Numbered from the stretch's first letter, positions 54,050 to 62,221 are shown. The stretch: 64,000 bases of DNA from Paenibacillus sp. UNC451MF (GCF_000686845.1 NZ_JMLS01000004.1:186001-250000); one strand, 5' to 3'. The notes: generated by a model from the letters alone, not told the origin. Numbers and translations are program-made.

Positions 54050-54786
54050 TTAATAGATTGCAATATTTTTTTCTCGAGTCTCGAAACCTGAACTTGAGAA
54101 ATACCTAGGCGGCTCGCCACCTCGGACTGCGTCTGATCCCTGAAATATCGCAGGTATACAATCAGCCGCTCTCGCTCTGATAAACTTCCGATGGCTTCAT
54201 TCAACGCAAGCTTCTCGAACCATTTATCCTGCGCATCATCTGCAATTTGATCCATAAGAGTAATCGGATCACCATCATTTTCAAATACGGTCTCGTGAAT
54301 GGAGGACAACGGCTTATTTGCTTCCTGCGCGAAAACAACATCCTCCGGAGAAATCTGCAGTTCTTCCGCTACTTCAGAAATCGTCGGCAGGCGACCGTTG
54401 CGTTTGGAAAGCTCATCCTTCGTTTTGCGAATTTTATTCGCGAGCTCCTTCAAAGAGCGGCTCACCTTCAGTGTTCCATCATCCCGAAGAAAGCGCTGAA
54501 TCTCACCAATAATCATAGGGACAGCATATGTAGAAAATTTGACATCATAGGATAAATCAAACTTGTCTACGGATTTCAGCAATCCGATGCAGCCAATTTG
54601 AAACAGATCCTCGGCTTCATATCCGCGGTTCAAAAAGCGCTGCACAACGGACCAAACCAAACGGATATTGCAGTTTACCAGGGTTTCCCTGGCAAGCGCG
54701 TCTCCGGATTGACTCAAAGCAATTAACCTTTTGACTTCGGCATCATCCAAATAGCTGTGGGAAGCATGTTTCAAATCGACATCCAT
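54031..54786 (-). CDS. sigF: RNA polymerase sigma factor SigF (sporulation)
   Basis: A sigma-70-family factor of 251 residues with region 2 (NIRLVWSVVQRFLNRGYEAEDLFQIGCIGLLKSVDKFDLSYDVKFSTYA split over 40-85), region 3 and region 4 (SEVASRLGISQVQVSRLEKKILQSIKD). SigF is the first forespore-specific sigma factor, held by SpoIIAB and released by SpoIIAA. Third gene of the spoIIA operon. Confidence 0.97.
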   Translation of the reverse strand: MDVDLKHASHSYLDDAEVKRLIALSQSGDALARETLVNCNIRLVWSVVQRFLNRGYEAEDLFQIGCIGLLKSVDKFDLSYDVKFSTYAVPMIIGEIQRFLRDDGTLKVSRSLKELANKIRKTKDELSKRNGRLPTISEVAEELQISPEDVVFAQEANKPLSSIHETVFENDGDPITLMDQIADDAQDKWFEKLALNEAIGSLSERERLIVYLRYFRDQTQSEVASRLGISQVQVSRLEKKILQSIKDQIAQ

Positions 54787-54798
54787 AAGATCAGACCC

Positions 54799-55245
54799 CT
54801 AATTGAATAAAGCTTTTTTAGATTCAATTCGCTTTTTCATTTTAATTTTTGTTCCGATCCCGACTTCGGTAGTCACTTCAATTTCATCCATAAAGTTTTC
54901 CATAATCGTAAAGCCCATTCCTGAGCGCTCGAGCTCTGGTTTGGAAGTAAATAGAGGCTGTTTAGCCAGCTCTAAATCCTCGATACCAGCTCCTTGATCC
55001 TCGACGGTCAAATAGACCGTATCGTCTTGCATCTCAGCATGAATGGTAACGATACCATCAGGCCGATTGTTATAACCATGAATAATCGCGTTGGTTACCG
55101 CTTCGGAAACAACAGTCTTCAAATCGGTCAACTCATCTAACGTTGGATCAAGCTGAGAGACGAAGGAAGCGACTGTGACACGGGCAAAAGATTCATTCTC
55201 AGAGCGGCTAGCAAACTGCAGTGTCATAAAATTTCGTTCACTCAT
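54799..55245 (-). CDS. spoIIAB: Anti-sigma-F factor SpoIIAB
   Basis: A GHKL ATPase/kinase of 148 residues: N-box [15 protein letters not shown]1 DQGAGIED and G2 GMGFTIME. It binds SigF and phosphorylates SpoIIAA. The ATG at 55243-55245 overlaps the spoIIAA stop by four bases (ATGA). Confidence 0.97.
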   Translation of the reverse strand: MSERNFMTLQFASRSENESFARVTVASFVSQLDPTLDELTDLKTVVSEAVTNAIIHGYNNRPDGIVTIHAEMQDDTVYLTVEDQGAGIEDLELAKQPLFTSKPELERSGMGFTIMENFMDEIEVTTEVGIGTKIKMKKRIESKKALFN

Positions 55246-55595
55246 GATACGACCTCCAAACTGGTGAGAGCTTGTCTTTCGTTATCCTGAATAGACAAAA
55301 TTTTAAATAAACCGGACATTTCAAACAAACGGTATACGGACGGGTTGACGTCACAAACAACCATTTTGCCGCCCTTGGCCGTAACTTGCTTGTAGCGTCC
55401 AAGGATGACTCCGAGCCCTGAGCTGTCCATGAAGGATAAGTCCTTCAAGCTCAAAACCATATGGCTCGTATTGCCTTTGTTGAGAGCTTCCTCCATACGC
55501 GTTTTAACGGAATCCGCGGTATGATGGTCCAACTCACCCTTTAGCCTGACGATCAGCGTTTTACGGTTATGCTCCAGTTCAATATGCAGACTCAA
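55242..55595 (-). CDS. spoIIAA: Anti-sigma-F factor antagonist SpoIIAA
   Basis: A STAS-domain protein of 117 residues, the B. subtilis length. The phosphorylated Ser is in [19 protein letters not shown]. It releases SigF by binding SpoIIAB when dephosphorylated by SpoIIE. The TTG start (55593-55595) gives [10 protein letters not shown] and has AAGGAG eight bases upstream; an ATG 33 bases further up would add 11 residues including the ribosome site. Confidence 0.95.
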   Translation of the reverse strand: MSLHIELEHNRKTLIVRLKGELDHHTADSVKTRMEEALNKGNTSHMVLSLKDLSFMDSSGLGVILGRYKQVTAKGGKMVVCDVNPSVYRLFEMSGLFKILSIQDNERQALTSLEVVS

Positions 55596-55625
55596 GCTGC
55601 TCACTCCTTCCCTTTCATGCACACT

Positions 55626-55655
55626 CATTTCTACATTGATTTTGCCTTTTCCTGC
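55626..55655 (-). promoter_or_regulatory. Candidate sigma-H promoter of the spoIIA operon
   Basis: On the minus strand GCAGGAAAA (55647-55655) fits the sigma-H -35 (RnAGGAwWW), and GTAGAAATG (55626-55634) is one base off the -10 (RnnGAATWW), with a 12-nt spacer. The predicted start lies about 24 nt before the TTG start codon. spoIIA is a known sigma-H/Spo0A~P target. Confidence 0.65.
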
Positions 55656-55668
55656 CCTCCGACAAAAC

Positions 55669-55699
55669 TAGAAGAAATGCGCTAGAAATAGAAGAAATG
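55669..55699. repeat. Direct repeat upstream of the spoIIA promoter
   Basis: TAGAAGAAATG occurs twice (55669-55679 and 55689-55699), spaced exactly 20 bp start to start, with a partial third TAGAAA between. It lies about 14 bp upstream of the candidate sigma-H -35. Nothing here fully matches a Spo0A box; TGTCGGA at about 55658-55664 is one base off. Confidence 0.6.
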
Positions 55700-55744
55700 T
55701 GACATTTTGTGCTTGAGCCGCACAATCGAACCGACTTCTATCAT

Positions 55745-56926
55745 TTAATCAATAAAGAACAAACGTTTGACAGACCGTTTTGTTAGAACCCACAATCCTG
55801 CTTTTTTAACATCTTCAGGAGCAATAAGCGGGAACTCCGATAATACTTGATCGCCTTTATATACAACGATTTTACCTACTTGTTGGCCCTTCGTAATCGG
55901 AGCCTTCAAGTCTTGATCGAGCTGTACTTCATGACGGATGCCTTCGGCGGCTTCACCCTTTTTCAACAGCAGGCTGTAGCGCTGCGTTGCAGTCAAAGGT
56001 ACCTGTGGCTTCTCACCTTTACTTATTCGGACCTGTCCAAGATCATCACCTTTGTTGACAATCGACAAGTTTGTATATTGAGAGAAGGCGTAATCGAACA
56101 AGCTCGATACTTCCGCATTGCGGGTTTTCGTGTTTGGCTCACCCATTACGACGCTGATGACGCGCAAATTATCTCTTTTGGCTGTCGCCGACAAGCAAAA
56201 TTTCGCTTCACCCGTGTAACCTGTCTTTAGGCCGTCGGCACCGCTGTAAAAACGAACTAGCTTGTTCGTATTCACGAGCCAGAACGGCTTAGGTGTTTCT
56301 TTACGCAAATAGTCCTGATATGCCCCTGTAAACTGTGTAATTTCTTCATGCTTCAGCAGCTCTCGGGACATGATAGCAATATCTTGAGCAGAGGAATAAT
56401 GATTATCCGCAGGGAGGCCGTTACAGTTCGCAAAATGAGTATTCTTCATTCCTAACTGTTGAGCGCGATCGTTCATCATCTGAACAAATGCTTGCTCGGA
56501 GCCGGCGATCTTCTCCGCCATAGCAACGGAAGCATCGTTTCCTGACGCCATGGCAATCCCCTTCAGCATGTCCTGAACTGTCATTTCTTCTCCTGGCTCA
56601 AGAAAGATTTGCGAGCCTCCCATGGATGCTGCATACTCACTGGTGCGTACTTTGTCATCCATCTTAAGCTTTCCTTGATCAATCGTTTCCATGATGAGCA
56701 GCATTGTCATGATTTTCGTGATACTAGCCGGAGGTAATTTCGCATCTTTATTTTTCTCGAAAATGACCGTCCCTGTATCCGCATCGACTGTTACTGCAGA
56801 CATCGCATTTGGTGCCAAATCAACAGCTTGGTTCGGAGGCTTTTTCTCCTCCGCAAACGCCGCAGGCCATGCTAATGACGCTAGCAGCGAGATAGAAACG
56901 AACAGTTTAAGTACCTTGTTGAGCAT
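55745..56926 (-). CDS. dacF: D-alanyl-D-alanine carboxypeptidase DacF
   Basis: A protein of 393 residues: signal peptide ending near AFA-E (residue 25), active site SITK (Ser68-Lys71), ASGNDASVA, and DGLKTGYTGEAK, then a C-terminal domain. In B. subtilis DacF is made in the forespore and helps set the cortex cross-linking; its gene precedes spoIIAA, as here. It is a paralog of the dacB product at 37037-38209. The ATG at 56924-56926 starts behind GGAGGGG. Confidence 0.94.
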   Translation of the reverse strand: MLNKVLKLFVSISLLASLAWPAAFAEEKKPPNQAVDLAPNAMSAVTVDADTGTVIFEKNKDAKLPPASITKIMTMLLIMETIDQGKLKMDDKVRTSEYAASMGGSQIFLEPGEEMTVQDMLKGIAMASGNDASVAMAEKIAGSEQAFVQMMNDRAQQLGMKNTHFANCNGLPADNHYSSAQDIAIMSRELLKHEEITQFTGAYQDYLRKETPKPFWLVNTNKLVRFYSGADGLKTGYTGEAKFCLSATAKRDNLRVISVVMGEPNTKTRNAEVSSLFDYAFSQYTNLSIVNKGDDLGQVRISKGEKPQVPLTATQRYSLLLKKGEAAEGIRHEVQLDQDLKAPITKGQQVGKIVVYKGDQVLSEFPLIAPEDVKKAGLWVLTKRSVKRLFFID

Positions 56927-57006
56927 ACCTTTCTACCCCTCCAAAAAAAGTTATATTGCTGCTAATCAGTGTTGACTACTTTGCCTTTAAATATTCCAAT
57001 CCGTGG

Positions 57007-57040
57007 AAAAAGAAAAAGCCGGGACACCGTCGTCCCGACT
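57007..57040 (-). terminator. Terminator of pdp
   Basis: AGTCGGGAC pairs with GTCCCGGCT with a 6-nt loop and a U-rich tail on the minus strand. It separates pdp from dacF. Confidence 0.88.
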
Positions 57041-57070
57041 TTCGGTTATATTATTTATGGATTATACCTG

Positions 57071-58402
57071 TTAAATCATCTGAACCCCAAACTTAGTTAC
57101 TACAGCATAAACAAGCGGAGGCCTTGCAACCTCACCATGGCTTATAGTGAACGAAGAACGGGTTCGACTGATCATTTCCCTCATAAAATTCTTGTCATTC
57201 TTGTTCATATGCAGCACCGCAAGAGGCTCATTGACCGCTACGTGGTCTCCCACTTTCTTACGCAGCACCATACCTACGGCCAAATCAATACGGTCGTCCT
57301 TGGTCGCTCTCCCAGCACCCAATAGCATAGCTGTAACCCCTAACTCTTCCGCATCGATATGGGAGACGGTACCTTCCTCTTCTGCTAGTACCTCAACTTG
57401 AAATTCCGCGTTAGGAAGCAGTGATGGGTCATCCGCCACATGGCTATCACCGCCTTGGGCATCAATTAGCTCTTTAAGCTTTTCTAACGCTATACGGCTA
57501 TGTAGCAATTGATCTATCTTCTCTCTGGCTTCTTCATACGTGGCAGCTTTGCCGCCTAATCGTATCATATGTGCCCCAAGAATGAGACAAAGCTCGGTCA
57601 AATCATCCGGTCCCTCTCCCCTTAGCGTTTCAATAGCTTCCCGAACTTCTAACGCGTTGCCTATAGCAAGACCTAAGGGCTCATCCATATTCGTAATGAC
57701 TGCTACGGTTTCCCGGCCCACCTGTTCTCCTATCTCTACCATGGCTTTGGCCAACTCGATGGAACCTTCCAGTGATTTCATGAATGCTCCGCTTCCGGTC
57801 TTCACATCAAGCACAATCGCGTCAGCACCTGAGGCAATTTTCTTACTCATGATGGAGCTGGCTATGAGTGGAATCGATTCCACCGTTGCCGTCACATCCC
57901 TGAGCCCGTACAGCTTCTTGTCAGCTGGAGTCATATTGCCCGATTGTCCTATGACGGCAACCCCTATACGTTGCACCTGCGTCAGAAATTGCTCTTTGGT
58001 AAGCTCGACCTTGTAACCGCTTATCGCTTCAAGCTTATCAATTGTGCCCCCCGTATGTCCTAGACCCCTACCTGACATCTTGGCAACCGGTACGCCTGCA
58101 GCAGCCACTAAAGGTCCCAGAATTAATGTGGTCGTATCTCCAACCCCTCCCGTACTGTGCTTATCGACCTTAATGCCTGGAATCGACGTTAAGTCAGCTT
58201 GATCCCCTGAAGCAGCCATAGCCAGAGTCAAATCGGCCGTTTCTTTTGCCGTCATCCCATTAAAAAAGACTGCCATTGCGAAAGCAGACATTTGATAATC
58301 CGGTATTTCTCCATTGCAGTACCCTTGAATTAAAAATTGTATTTCTTCCGTCGACAGCACTTCGCCATCACGCTTCTTCTGAATAAGATCTACAGTTCTC
58401 AA
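57071..58402 (-). CDS. pdp: Pyrimidine-nucleoside phosphorylase
   Basis: A protein of 443 residues of the thymidine/pyrimidine-nucleoside phosphorylase family: KHSTGGVGDTTT, KMSGRGLGHTGGT, and the long C-terminal biotin-like domain (from about 345, with HMNKND). It splits uridine and thymidine. The ATG at 58400-58402 starts the gene. It precedes dacF and the spoIIA operon, as in B. subtilis (drm-punA-pdp-dacF). Confidence 0.95.
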   Translation of the reverse strand: MRTVDLIQKKRDGEVLSTEEIQFLIQGYCNGEIPDYQMSAFAMAVFFNGMTAKETADLTLAMAASGDQADLTSIPGIKVDKHSTGGVGDTTTLILGPLVAAAGVPVAKMSGRGLGHTGGTIDKLEAISGYKVELTKEQFLTQVQRIGVAVIGQSGNMTPADKKLYGLRDVTATVESIPLIASSIMSKKIASGADAIVLDVKTGSGAFMKSLEGSIELAKAMVEIGEQVGRETVAVITNMDEPLGLAIGNALEVREAIETLRGEGPDDLTELCLILGAHMIRLGGKAATYEEAREKIDQLLHSRIALEKLKELIDAQGGDSHVADDPSLLPNAEFQVEVLAEEEGTVSHIDAEELGVTAMLLGAGRATKDDRIDLAVGMVLRKKVGDHVAVNEPLAVLHMNKNDKNFMREMISRTRSSFTISHGEVARPPLVYAVVTKFGVQMI

Positions 58403-58463
58403 TACGATTCACCTCACACCAGGAAATTTACAACTATTTCCGTTTATTATAAGGGGCTTAAGA

Positions 58464-58497
58464 CAAAAAGAAAAGGAAGCCGGTCTCGGCTTCCTTT
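58464..58497 (-). terminator. Terminator of the cupredoxin gene
   Basis: AAAGGAAGCCG with CGGCTTCCTTT (11-bp stem) and a 4-nt loop, followed by UUUUCUUUUUG on the minus strand. Confidence 0.92.
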
Positions 58498-58509
58498 GGG
58501 CTGTTCAAC

Positions 58510-58887
58510 TTATTGAACAACAAGTTTAGTTTTCATTTCGGCATGTCCAGGACCACAAGGAAGCACGCAGTGCACTTCATATGTACCTGGTTTGTCAAAG
58601 GTTACTTCAGCAGATTTCGTGTTGTTGTCGAGCTTCACGTTCAATCCTACGATTTCCATCGCATGAAGGCCTTCTTTGTTCATAAGAGAAACGGTAACTT
58701 TTTCGCCAGCTTTCACTGTATATTCAGGCTTATCGAACTGATAGTTCGACGCCACGAATTTCAACTGGGGTCCGGCTTTCGCTTCCGATGCCATTTGCGC
58801 TTGGCGCTCAGAAATATTTTGGAACAACACCCCTGCACCTAAAAGACAGGCTACGATAAACAAAGTAAACATGATCCACTTTTGCAT
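58510..58887 (-). CDS. Membrane-anchored cupredoxin with a CuA-like motif
   Basis: A protein of 125 residues: an N-terminal anchor (about 5-23), a short helix and a cupredoxin domain. The C-terminus has CVLPCGPGHAEM, fitting the CuA site C-x3-C-x3-H-x2-M of cytochrome oxidase subunit II, with an upstream His in GLHAMEI. The Glu found after the first Cys in true oxidase CuA is absent. It may be a stand-alone copper electron carrier or a copper chaperone. The ATG at 58885-58887 follows GGGGGATA. No oxidase genes lie nearby. Confidence 0.8.
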   Translation of the reverse strand: MQKWIMFTLFIVACLLGAGVLFQNISERQAQMASEAKAGPQLKFVASNYQFDKPEYTVKAGEKVTVSLMNKEGLHAMEIVGLNVKLDNNTKSAEVTFDKPGTYEVHCVLPCGPGHAEMKTKLVVQ

Positions 58888-59041
58888 TTGGAAATATCCC
58901 CCTTACAGTTTTACCATCAGACGTATAGCCTTATTGTACATAATGAAACGCGGTTTACCTATTCCTTTTCGAGGGAATCCGGTGAAAAATTTGTGACAAT
59001 TTATCACAATTCGTTTCTCCAAATATTCTACCATAACTTTA

Positions 59042-59085
59042 TTCAAAAACAAAAAGCCCCCGAATTTAGAATCGATGAGCTTTTC
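59042..59085 (-). terminator. Probable terminator of the YvyF-like gene
   Basis: On the minus strand AAAAGC pairs with GCTTTT at the base of an imperfect hairpin, with UUUUUGUUUUUG after it. Confidence 0.55.
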
Positions 59086-59101
59086 AGAAAGGTCTTGAGT
59101 G

Positions 59102-59506
59102 TTATCGTCGACCTCGGTCAAGGCTGTAAAAACCAACACCCATTGCTGATTTCTTGGCCTCTTTGGCTTGAAGTTCCCGAATGTCTTGTGACAATCTGCT
59201 GCTGCAAGGAAAACATAAATTATGTTGATGGATCGGGCTGCCACAGCTGTTGCACGGATAAGTTAAAGAAGGAAAATCGGCGACCGATAATCGCTTATCC
59301 TTAATCCATTCCGTTAAGCGCTGCTTACTCACTCCGGTCGCGTTTCTTAATTGTTCTGTCGAAGCTTTACGATTGTGCAGCATGAAGCGGTAACAAGCAT
59401 CGAATTCATGGTCTATTGATTTGATACAGTCCATACACAAATTGCGCAAGTTTCTTTGAAACACTTTACCGCATCCCGGACAATTGGCCACCGCCAAAAT
59501 ACTCAT
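59102..59506 (-). CDS. YvyF-like protein (flagellar operon protein family)
   Basis: A protein of 134 residues with two cysteine clusters: NCPGCGKVFQRN plus LCMDC near the N-terminus, and YPCNSCGSP plus CFPC near 80-100, with a helix-turn-helix-like part between (LRNATGVSKQRLTEWIKDKRLS). This matches B. subtilis YvyF, encoded near flgM in flagellar operons, but here no flagellar genes are adjacent. Probably a zinc protein with regulatory potential. The ATG at 59504-59506 follows GGGAAG. Confidence 0.8.
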   Translation of the reverse strand: MSILAVANCPGCGKVFQRNLRNLCMDCIKSIDHEFDACYRFMLHNRKASTEQLRNATGVSKQRLTEWIKDKRLSVADFPSLTYPCNSCGSPIHQHNLCFPCSSRLSQDIRELQAKEAKKSAMGVGFYSLDRGRR

Positions 59507-59557
59507 CGCCGCCACTTCCCAACCTTGTATGTAAGTACTTTGTGCCTAGATTATAGC

Positions 59558-59725
59558 ATGAAAGAACTATCCTTCATAGGTCCAATATCACAATTTCGTT
59601 ATTATTTATTAAGATACCCCGACGAACAGTTTCCTGAACCGCACATGGAATTTATAGCTTGGAATTCTGCAAGAAACGATTGCTTTGCTTATGTATATGC
59701 GAGACAGCAGCTTGTCATACTATAA
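59558..59725 (+). CDS. Short ORF, possible 55-residue protein
   Basis: An open frame for a Tyr- and Arg-rich protein of 55 residues (MKELSFIGPISQFRYYLLRY...). No ribosome site is visible ahead of the ATG; a TATAGC box touches it, so a leaderless start is conceivable. No family recognised. It points toward the 28-residue ORF 43 nt downstream. Confidence 0.3.
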   Translation: MKELSFIGPISQFRYYLLRYPDEQFPEPHMEFIAWNSARNDCFAYVYARQQLVIL

Positions 59726-59768
59726 AAGCTTGTTTAATCAAGATTCCATAAGCTCGGAGGTGACGAGG

Positions 59769-59855
59769 ATGTCTGACAAACAACAAGGCCATGCAAATCA
59801 AAATACTACGACCCGCACAAGCGATAAAAGCTCCAAAAAATCCAATAAACGTTAG
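59769..59855 (+). CDS. 28-residue basic hydrophilic peptide ORF
   Basis: ATG at 59769-59771 with a strong site (GGAGGTGACGAGG) and a stop at 59853-59855. The peptide (MSDKQQGHANQNTTTRTSDK, then SSKKSNKR) is rich in Lys, Ser, Thr, Asn and Gln and lacks hydrophobic residues, a composition like small acid-soluble spore proteins. Homology is not known to me. Confidence 0.5.
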   Translation: MSDKQQGHANQNTTTRTSDKSSKKSNKR

Positions 59856-59870
59856 TAAGATGCCTTAGAT

Positions 59871-59933
59871 AAAAAGGAAGACTGCCACCCAACGGTCTGC
59901 TTTGTTTAAGCAGCTCCGAGGGATGGCAGTCTT
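59871..59933 (-). terminator. Terminator of the two-component operon (stop codon inside)
   Basis: AAGACTGCCA pairs with TGGCAGTCTT at the base, with an inner small hairpin (TCTGCTT/AAGCAG); on the minus strand it runs into UUUUU. The kinase TAA stop lies at its edge. It may also end the plus-strand small ORFs. Confidence 0.7.
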
Positions 59934-61428
59934 ATTCGTTTGTATCTATGACAAGTTCAGCAGGCTGATGCTCAGGGATCCATACTTGGAATGCACTCCC
60001 CCGTCCATCCTCACTATTCACAGTAATAGTACCGCCATGAAGGTCTACGATTGTTTTAGTGATAGAGAGGCCAAGTCCCGCTCCACCGTATTTGCGTGCA
60101 CGGGAAGTGTCGATACGGTAAAAGCGGTCAAATAAATGCGGGATATGCTCCTCAGGAATACCTGAACCATTATCCCGAACCGTTAACTTAACTCCTTTGG
60201 AATAAGAACCTACTCCAATTTCAATGTGTCCGGTCGTCGCATTAGTGTGCTGAACGGCATTATGGAACAAGTTCAAGATGACCTGTTTCATTTTATCTTG
60301 ATCGAAAACGCATTTCGATTGAGGCTCAAGCTCAAAGCTGACTTTCCGTTCACCCGCCAAGAGACGAAGCTGCGTCTCCATGCTATGAACAACCTCATCA
60401 AGTAGTCCCTCCTGCATTTCGGATGTCGGAGTACGGTCGAGCCGCGCCAGCATAAGAAGATCCTGCACCAGCTTATTGATTCTCTCCGATTCGGAATACA
60501 TGCTGGTCAGCGCTTTATGAAGCTGTTCCGGCTGATTGACAGCACCACGCAGCAGTATTTCCAAAAAGCCGTGAATCGAAGTTAACGGCGTACGAAGCTC
60601 ATGTGATGCATCCGCGATAAATCTTCGCATCCTCTCTCTCGCTTCCTTCTCGGCCTCGAAAGATGCCTCCAATCTCTCAAGCATCCGGTTGAAGGAAATC
60701 GACAATCTGTCAATTTCCAATTGCTTCTGCCTGCCTGGCAATCTTTCGTCGAGATTACCCGCATCAATCTTTTCAACGGTTCCCACCATCTTGGACAGTG
60801 GAACTAAAGTACGTTTCAGCACCGGAATAAAGGTTAGCAGCCCGAAGACAAGAGCAAGTAAAGAAAGACCTATAAAGGTAACCAACAGGAGCAGCAGTAC
60901 GTCTTTAAGGGGTGCCGTGCCTGTGTTAACTTGAGCAAGCCCCAACACTTTCCCACGATTGACAATCGGCTGAAGAACGACGAGCTGCTCCACTCCATTG
61001 TCGTCTTGAACAATCTTATAGTTAAGCCCAGGCTTCATGTTCATAGCATCCAGATATTCTTGCTGAGACAGCTTTATTGTCGTTCCTGTCTCTGGAGGAT
61101 CTACAATCAACTTGTAATTGCCGTCGGTATCTACAAAAGCAACCGATGAATCCTGTGAGAAAAACAACAGCCGCATCGGCGGGTCCCTTCTGGGCCCTAG
61201 CTGTTCTTTATTCATGTTTGGCCATGCTTCTCGGGGAATAGACATAATCTGGCTTTGAATGCTCTCTGCCTTATTCTTAAAAACGAATTGCTGCATAAAC
61301 AAGTATTGAAAAATACCGATAAGCAGCAGCAATCCGGCAAGTATCAACAAAGAGCGGGACAAAAGCTGATATCGTAAAGAACGGGGCGCAAATAAGCGAG
61401 CGAACCGTTTCAATACACCACGTTTCAT
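59932..61428 (-). CDS. Sensor histidine kinase of the 59.9-62.1 kb two-component system
   Basis: A protein of 498 residues: basic N-terminus, transmembrane helices at about 25-46 and 176-200 with an extracytoplasmic domain between, HAMP (about 201-255), phosphoacceptor His276 in IADASHELRTPLTS, and ATPase motifs NLFHNAVQHT, DNGSGIP and GAGLGLSI. The signal is unknown; the nearest named systems by layout are ArlS/YkoH-type kinases. ATG at 61426-61428 overlaps the regulator gene stop (ATGA). Confidence 0.9.
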   Translation of the reverse strand: MKRGVLKRFARLFAPRSLRYQLLSRSLLILAGLLLLIGIFQYLFMQQFVFKNKAESIQSQIMSIPREAWPNMNKEQLGPRRDPPMRLLFFSQDSSVAFVDTDGNYKLIVDPPETGTTIKLSQQEYLDAMNMKPGLNYKIVQDDNGVEQLVVLQPIVNRGKVLGLAQVNTGTAPLKDVLLLLLVTFIGLSLLALVFGLLTFIPVLKRTLVPLSKMVGTVEKIDAGNLDERLPGRQKQLEIDRLSISFNRMLERLEASFEAEKEARERMRRFIADASHELRTPLTSIHGFLEILLRGAVNQPEQLHKALTSMYSESERINKLVQDLLMLARLDRTPTSEMQEGLLDEVVHSMETQLRLLAGERKVSFELEPQSKCVFDQDKMKQVILNLFHNAVQHTNATTGHIEIGVGSYSKGVKLTVRDNGSGIPEEHIPHLFDRFYRIDTSRARKYGGAGLGLSITKTIVDLHGGTITVNSEDGRGSAFQVWIPEHQPAELVIDTNE

Positions 61429-62108
61429 GGCAGATCGACCCTATACCCGGCACCGCGCAGCGTACGGATCAGCCGATGTTCCTTATCGTTCAATTTATCC
61501 CTTAAAGATCGGATATACACTTCGACTATATTTTCTTCCCCGCCAAAATCATAGCCCCAAACTTTGTCCAAAATTTTGCTTTTACTGAGCACAAGCCCAT
61601 GATTAATAACTAGGAATGATAGCAGCTCGTACTCCGTTGGAGATAGCTCCAGCACCCGGTTATCATAGCTGATTTCTTTACGTCTGTCATCGATTCGAAA
61701 GGGTCCGATGGCAACCTCCCCTAATAAATTAGGGAAATGGTTACGGATTCTTGCGTGGATGCGTGCAAGCAGCTCTTCAAAGCTAAAAGGCTTTGACATA
61801 TAGTCGTCCGCCCCAAGCGTGAGCCCTTTTACCCGATCCTCTACCTCCTCTTTAGCCGTCAGCATGATGACCGCGATGTTTTCCGTTTTTTTTAGCATTC
61901 GGCACACCTCAAAGCCGTCCATACCAGGCATCATGACATCGAGTATCGCAATATGCGGTTGAAATTGTCTTGCGGCTGTAATAGCTGCAAAGCCGTCCTG
62001 AGCCGTCTCCACATCAAAGCCTTCATTTTGCAAACCTAACTCCAAAAATTGCAATATATTAGGCTCGTCGTCCACGAGTAAAATTTTGATTCCTTTTAAC
62101 TGATTCAT
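61425..62108 (-). CDS. OmpR/PhoB-family response regulator
   Basis: A protein of 227 residues: receiver domain with Asp57 (AILDVMMPGMDG) and KPF Lys, then a winged-helix DNA-binding domain (about 130-225). The ATG at 62106-62108 follows GGGGGGA; the longer in-frame start would add 11 residues. It is probably autoregulated and controls the divergent GT39 gene, based on the CTGAA repeats in the intergenic region. Confidence 0.9.
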   Translation of the reverse strand: MNQLKGIKILLVDDEPNILQFLELGLQNEGFDVETAQDGFAAITAARQFQPHIAILDVMMPGMDGFEVCRMLKKTENIAVIMLTAKEEVEDRVKGLTLGADDYMSKPFSFEELLARIHARIRNHFPNLLGEVAIGPFRIDDRRKEISYDNRVLELSPTEYELLSFLVINHGLVLSKSKILDKVWGYDFGGEENIVEVYIRSLRDKLNDKEHRLIRTLRGAGYRVDLP

Positions 62109-62177
62109 CCTATAATCCCCCCGAAATCCATTGTACACCATTTTATCCTAGATGCACTCTTATTATCCAACTTTGAA

Positions 62178-62221
62178 CTGAAACCGATCTGAACGAAAGC
62201 TGAACGTACGCTGAAAATAAA
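62178..62221. promoter_or_regulatory. Four CTGAA direct repeats, 11-bp period
   Basis: CTGAA starts at 62178, 62189, 62200 and 62211, exactly 11 bp apart, reading CTGAAACCGAT, CTGAACGAAAG, CTGAACGTACG, CTGAAAATAAA. Direct repeats with one helical-turn spacing are typical of OmpR/PhoB-family binding sites. The block is 70-113 bp upstream of the regulator gene. Confidence 0.75.
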
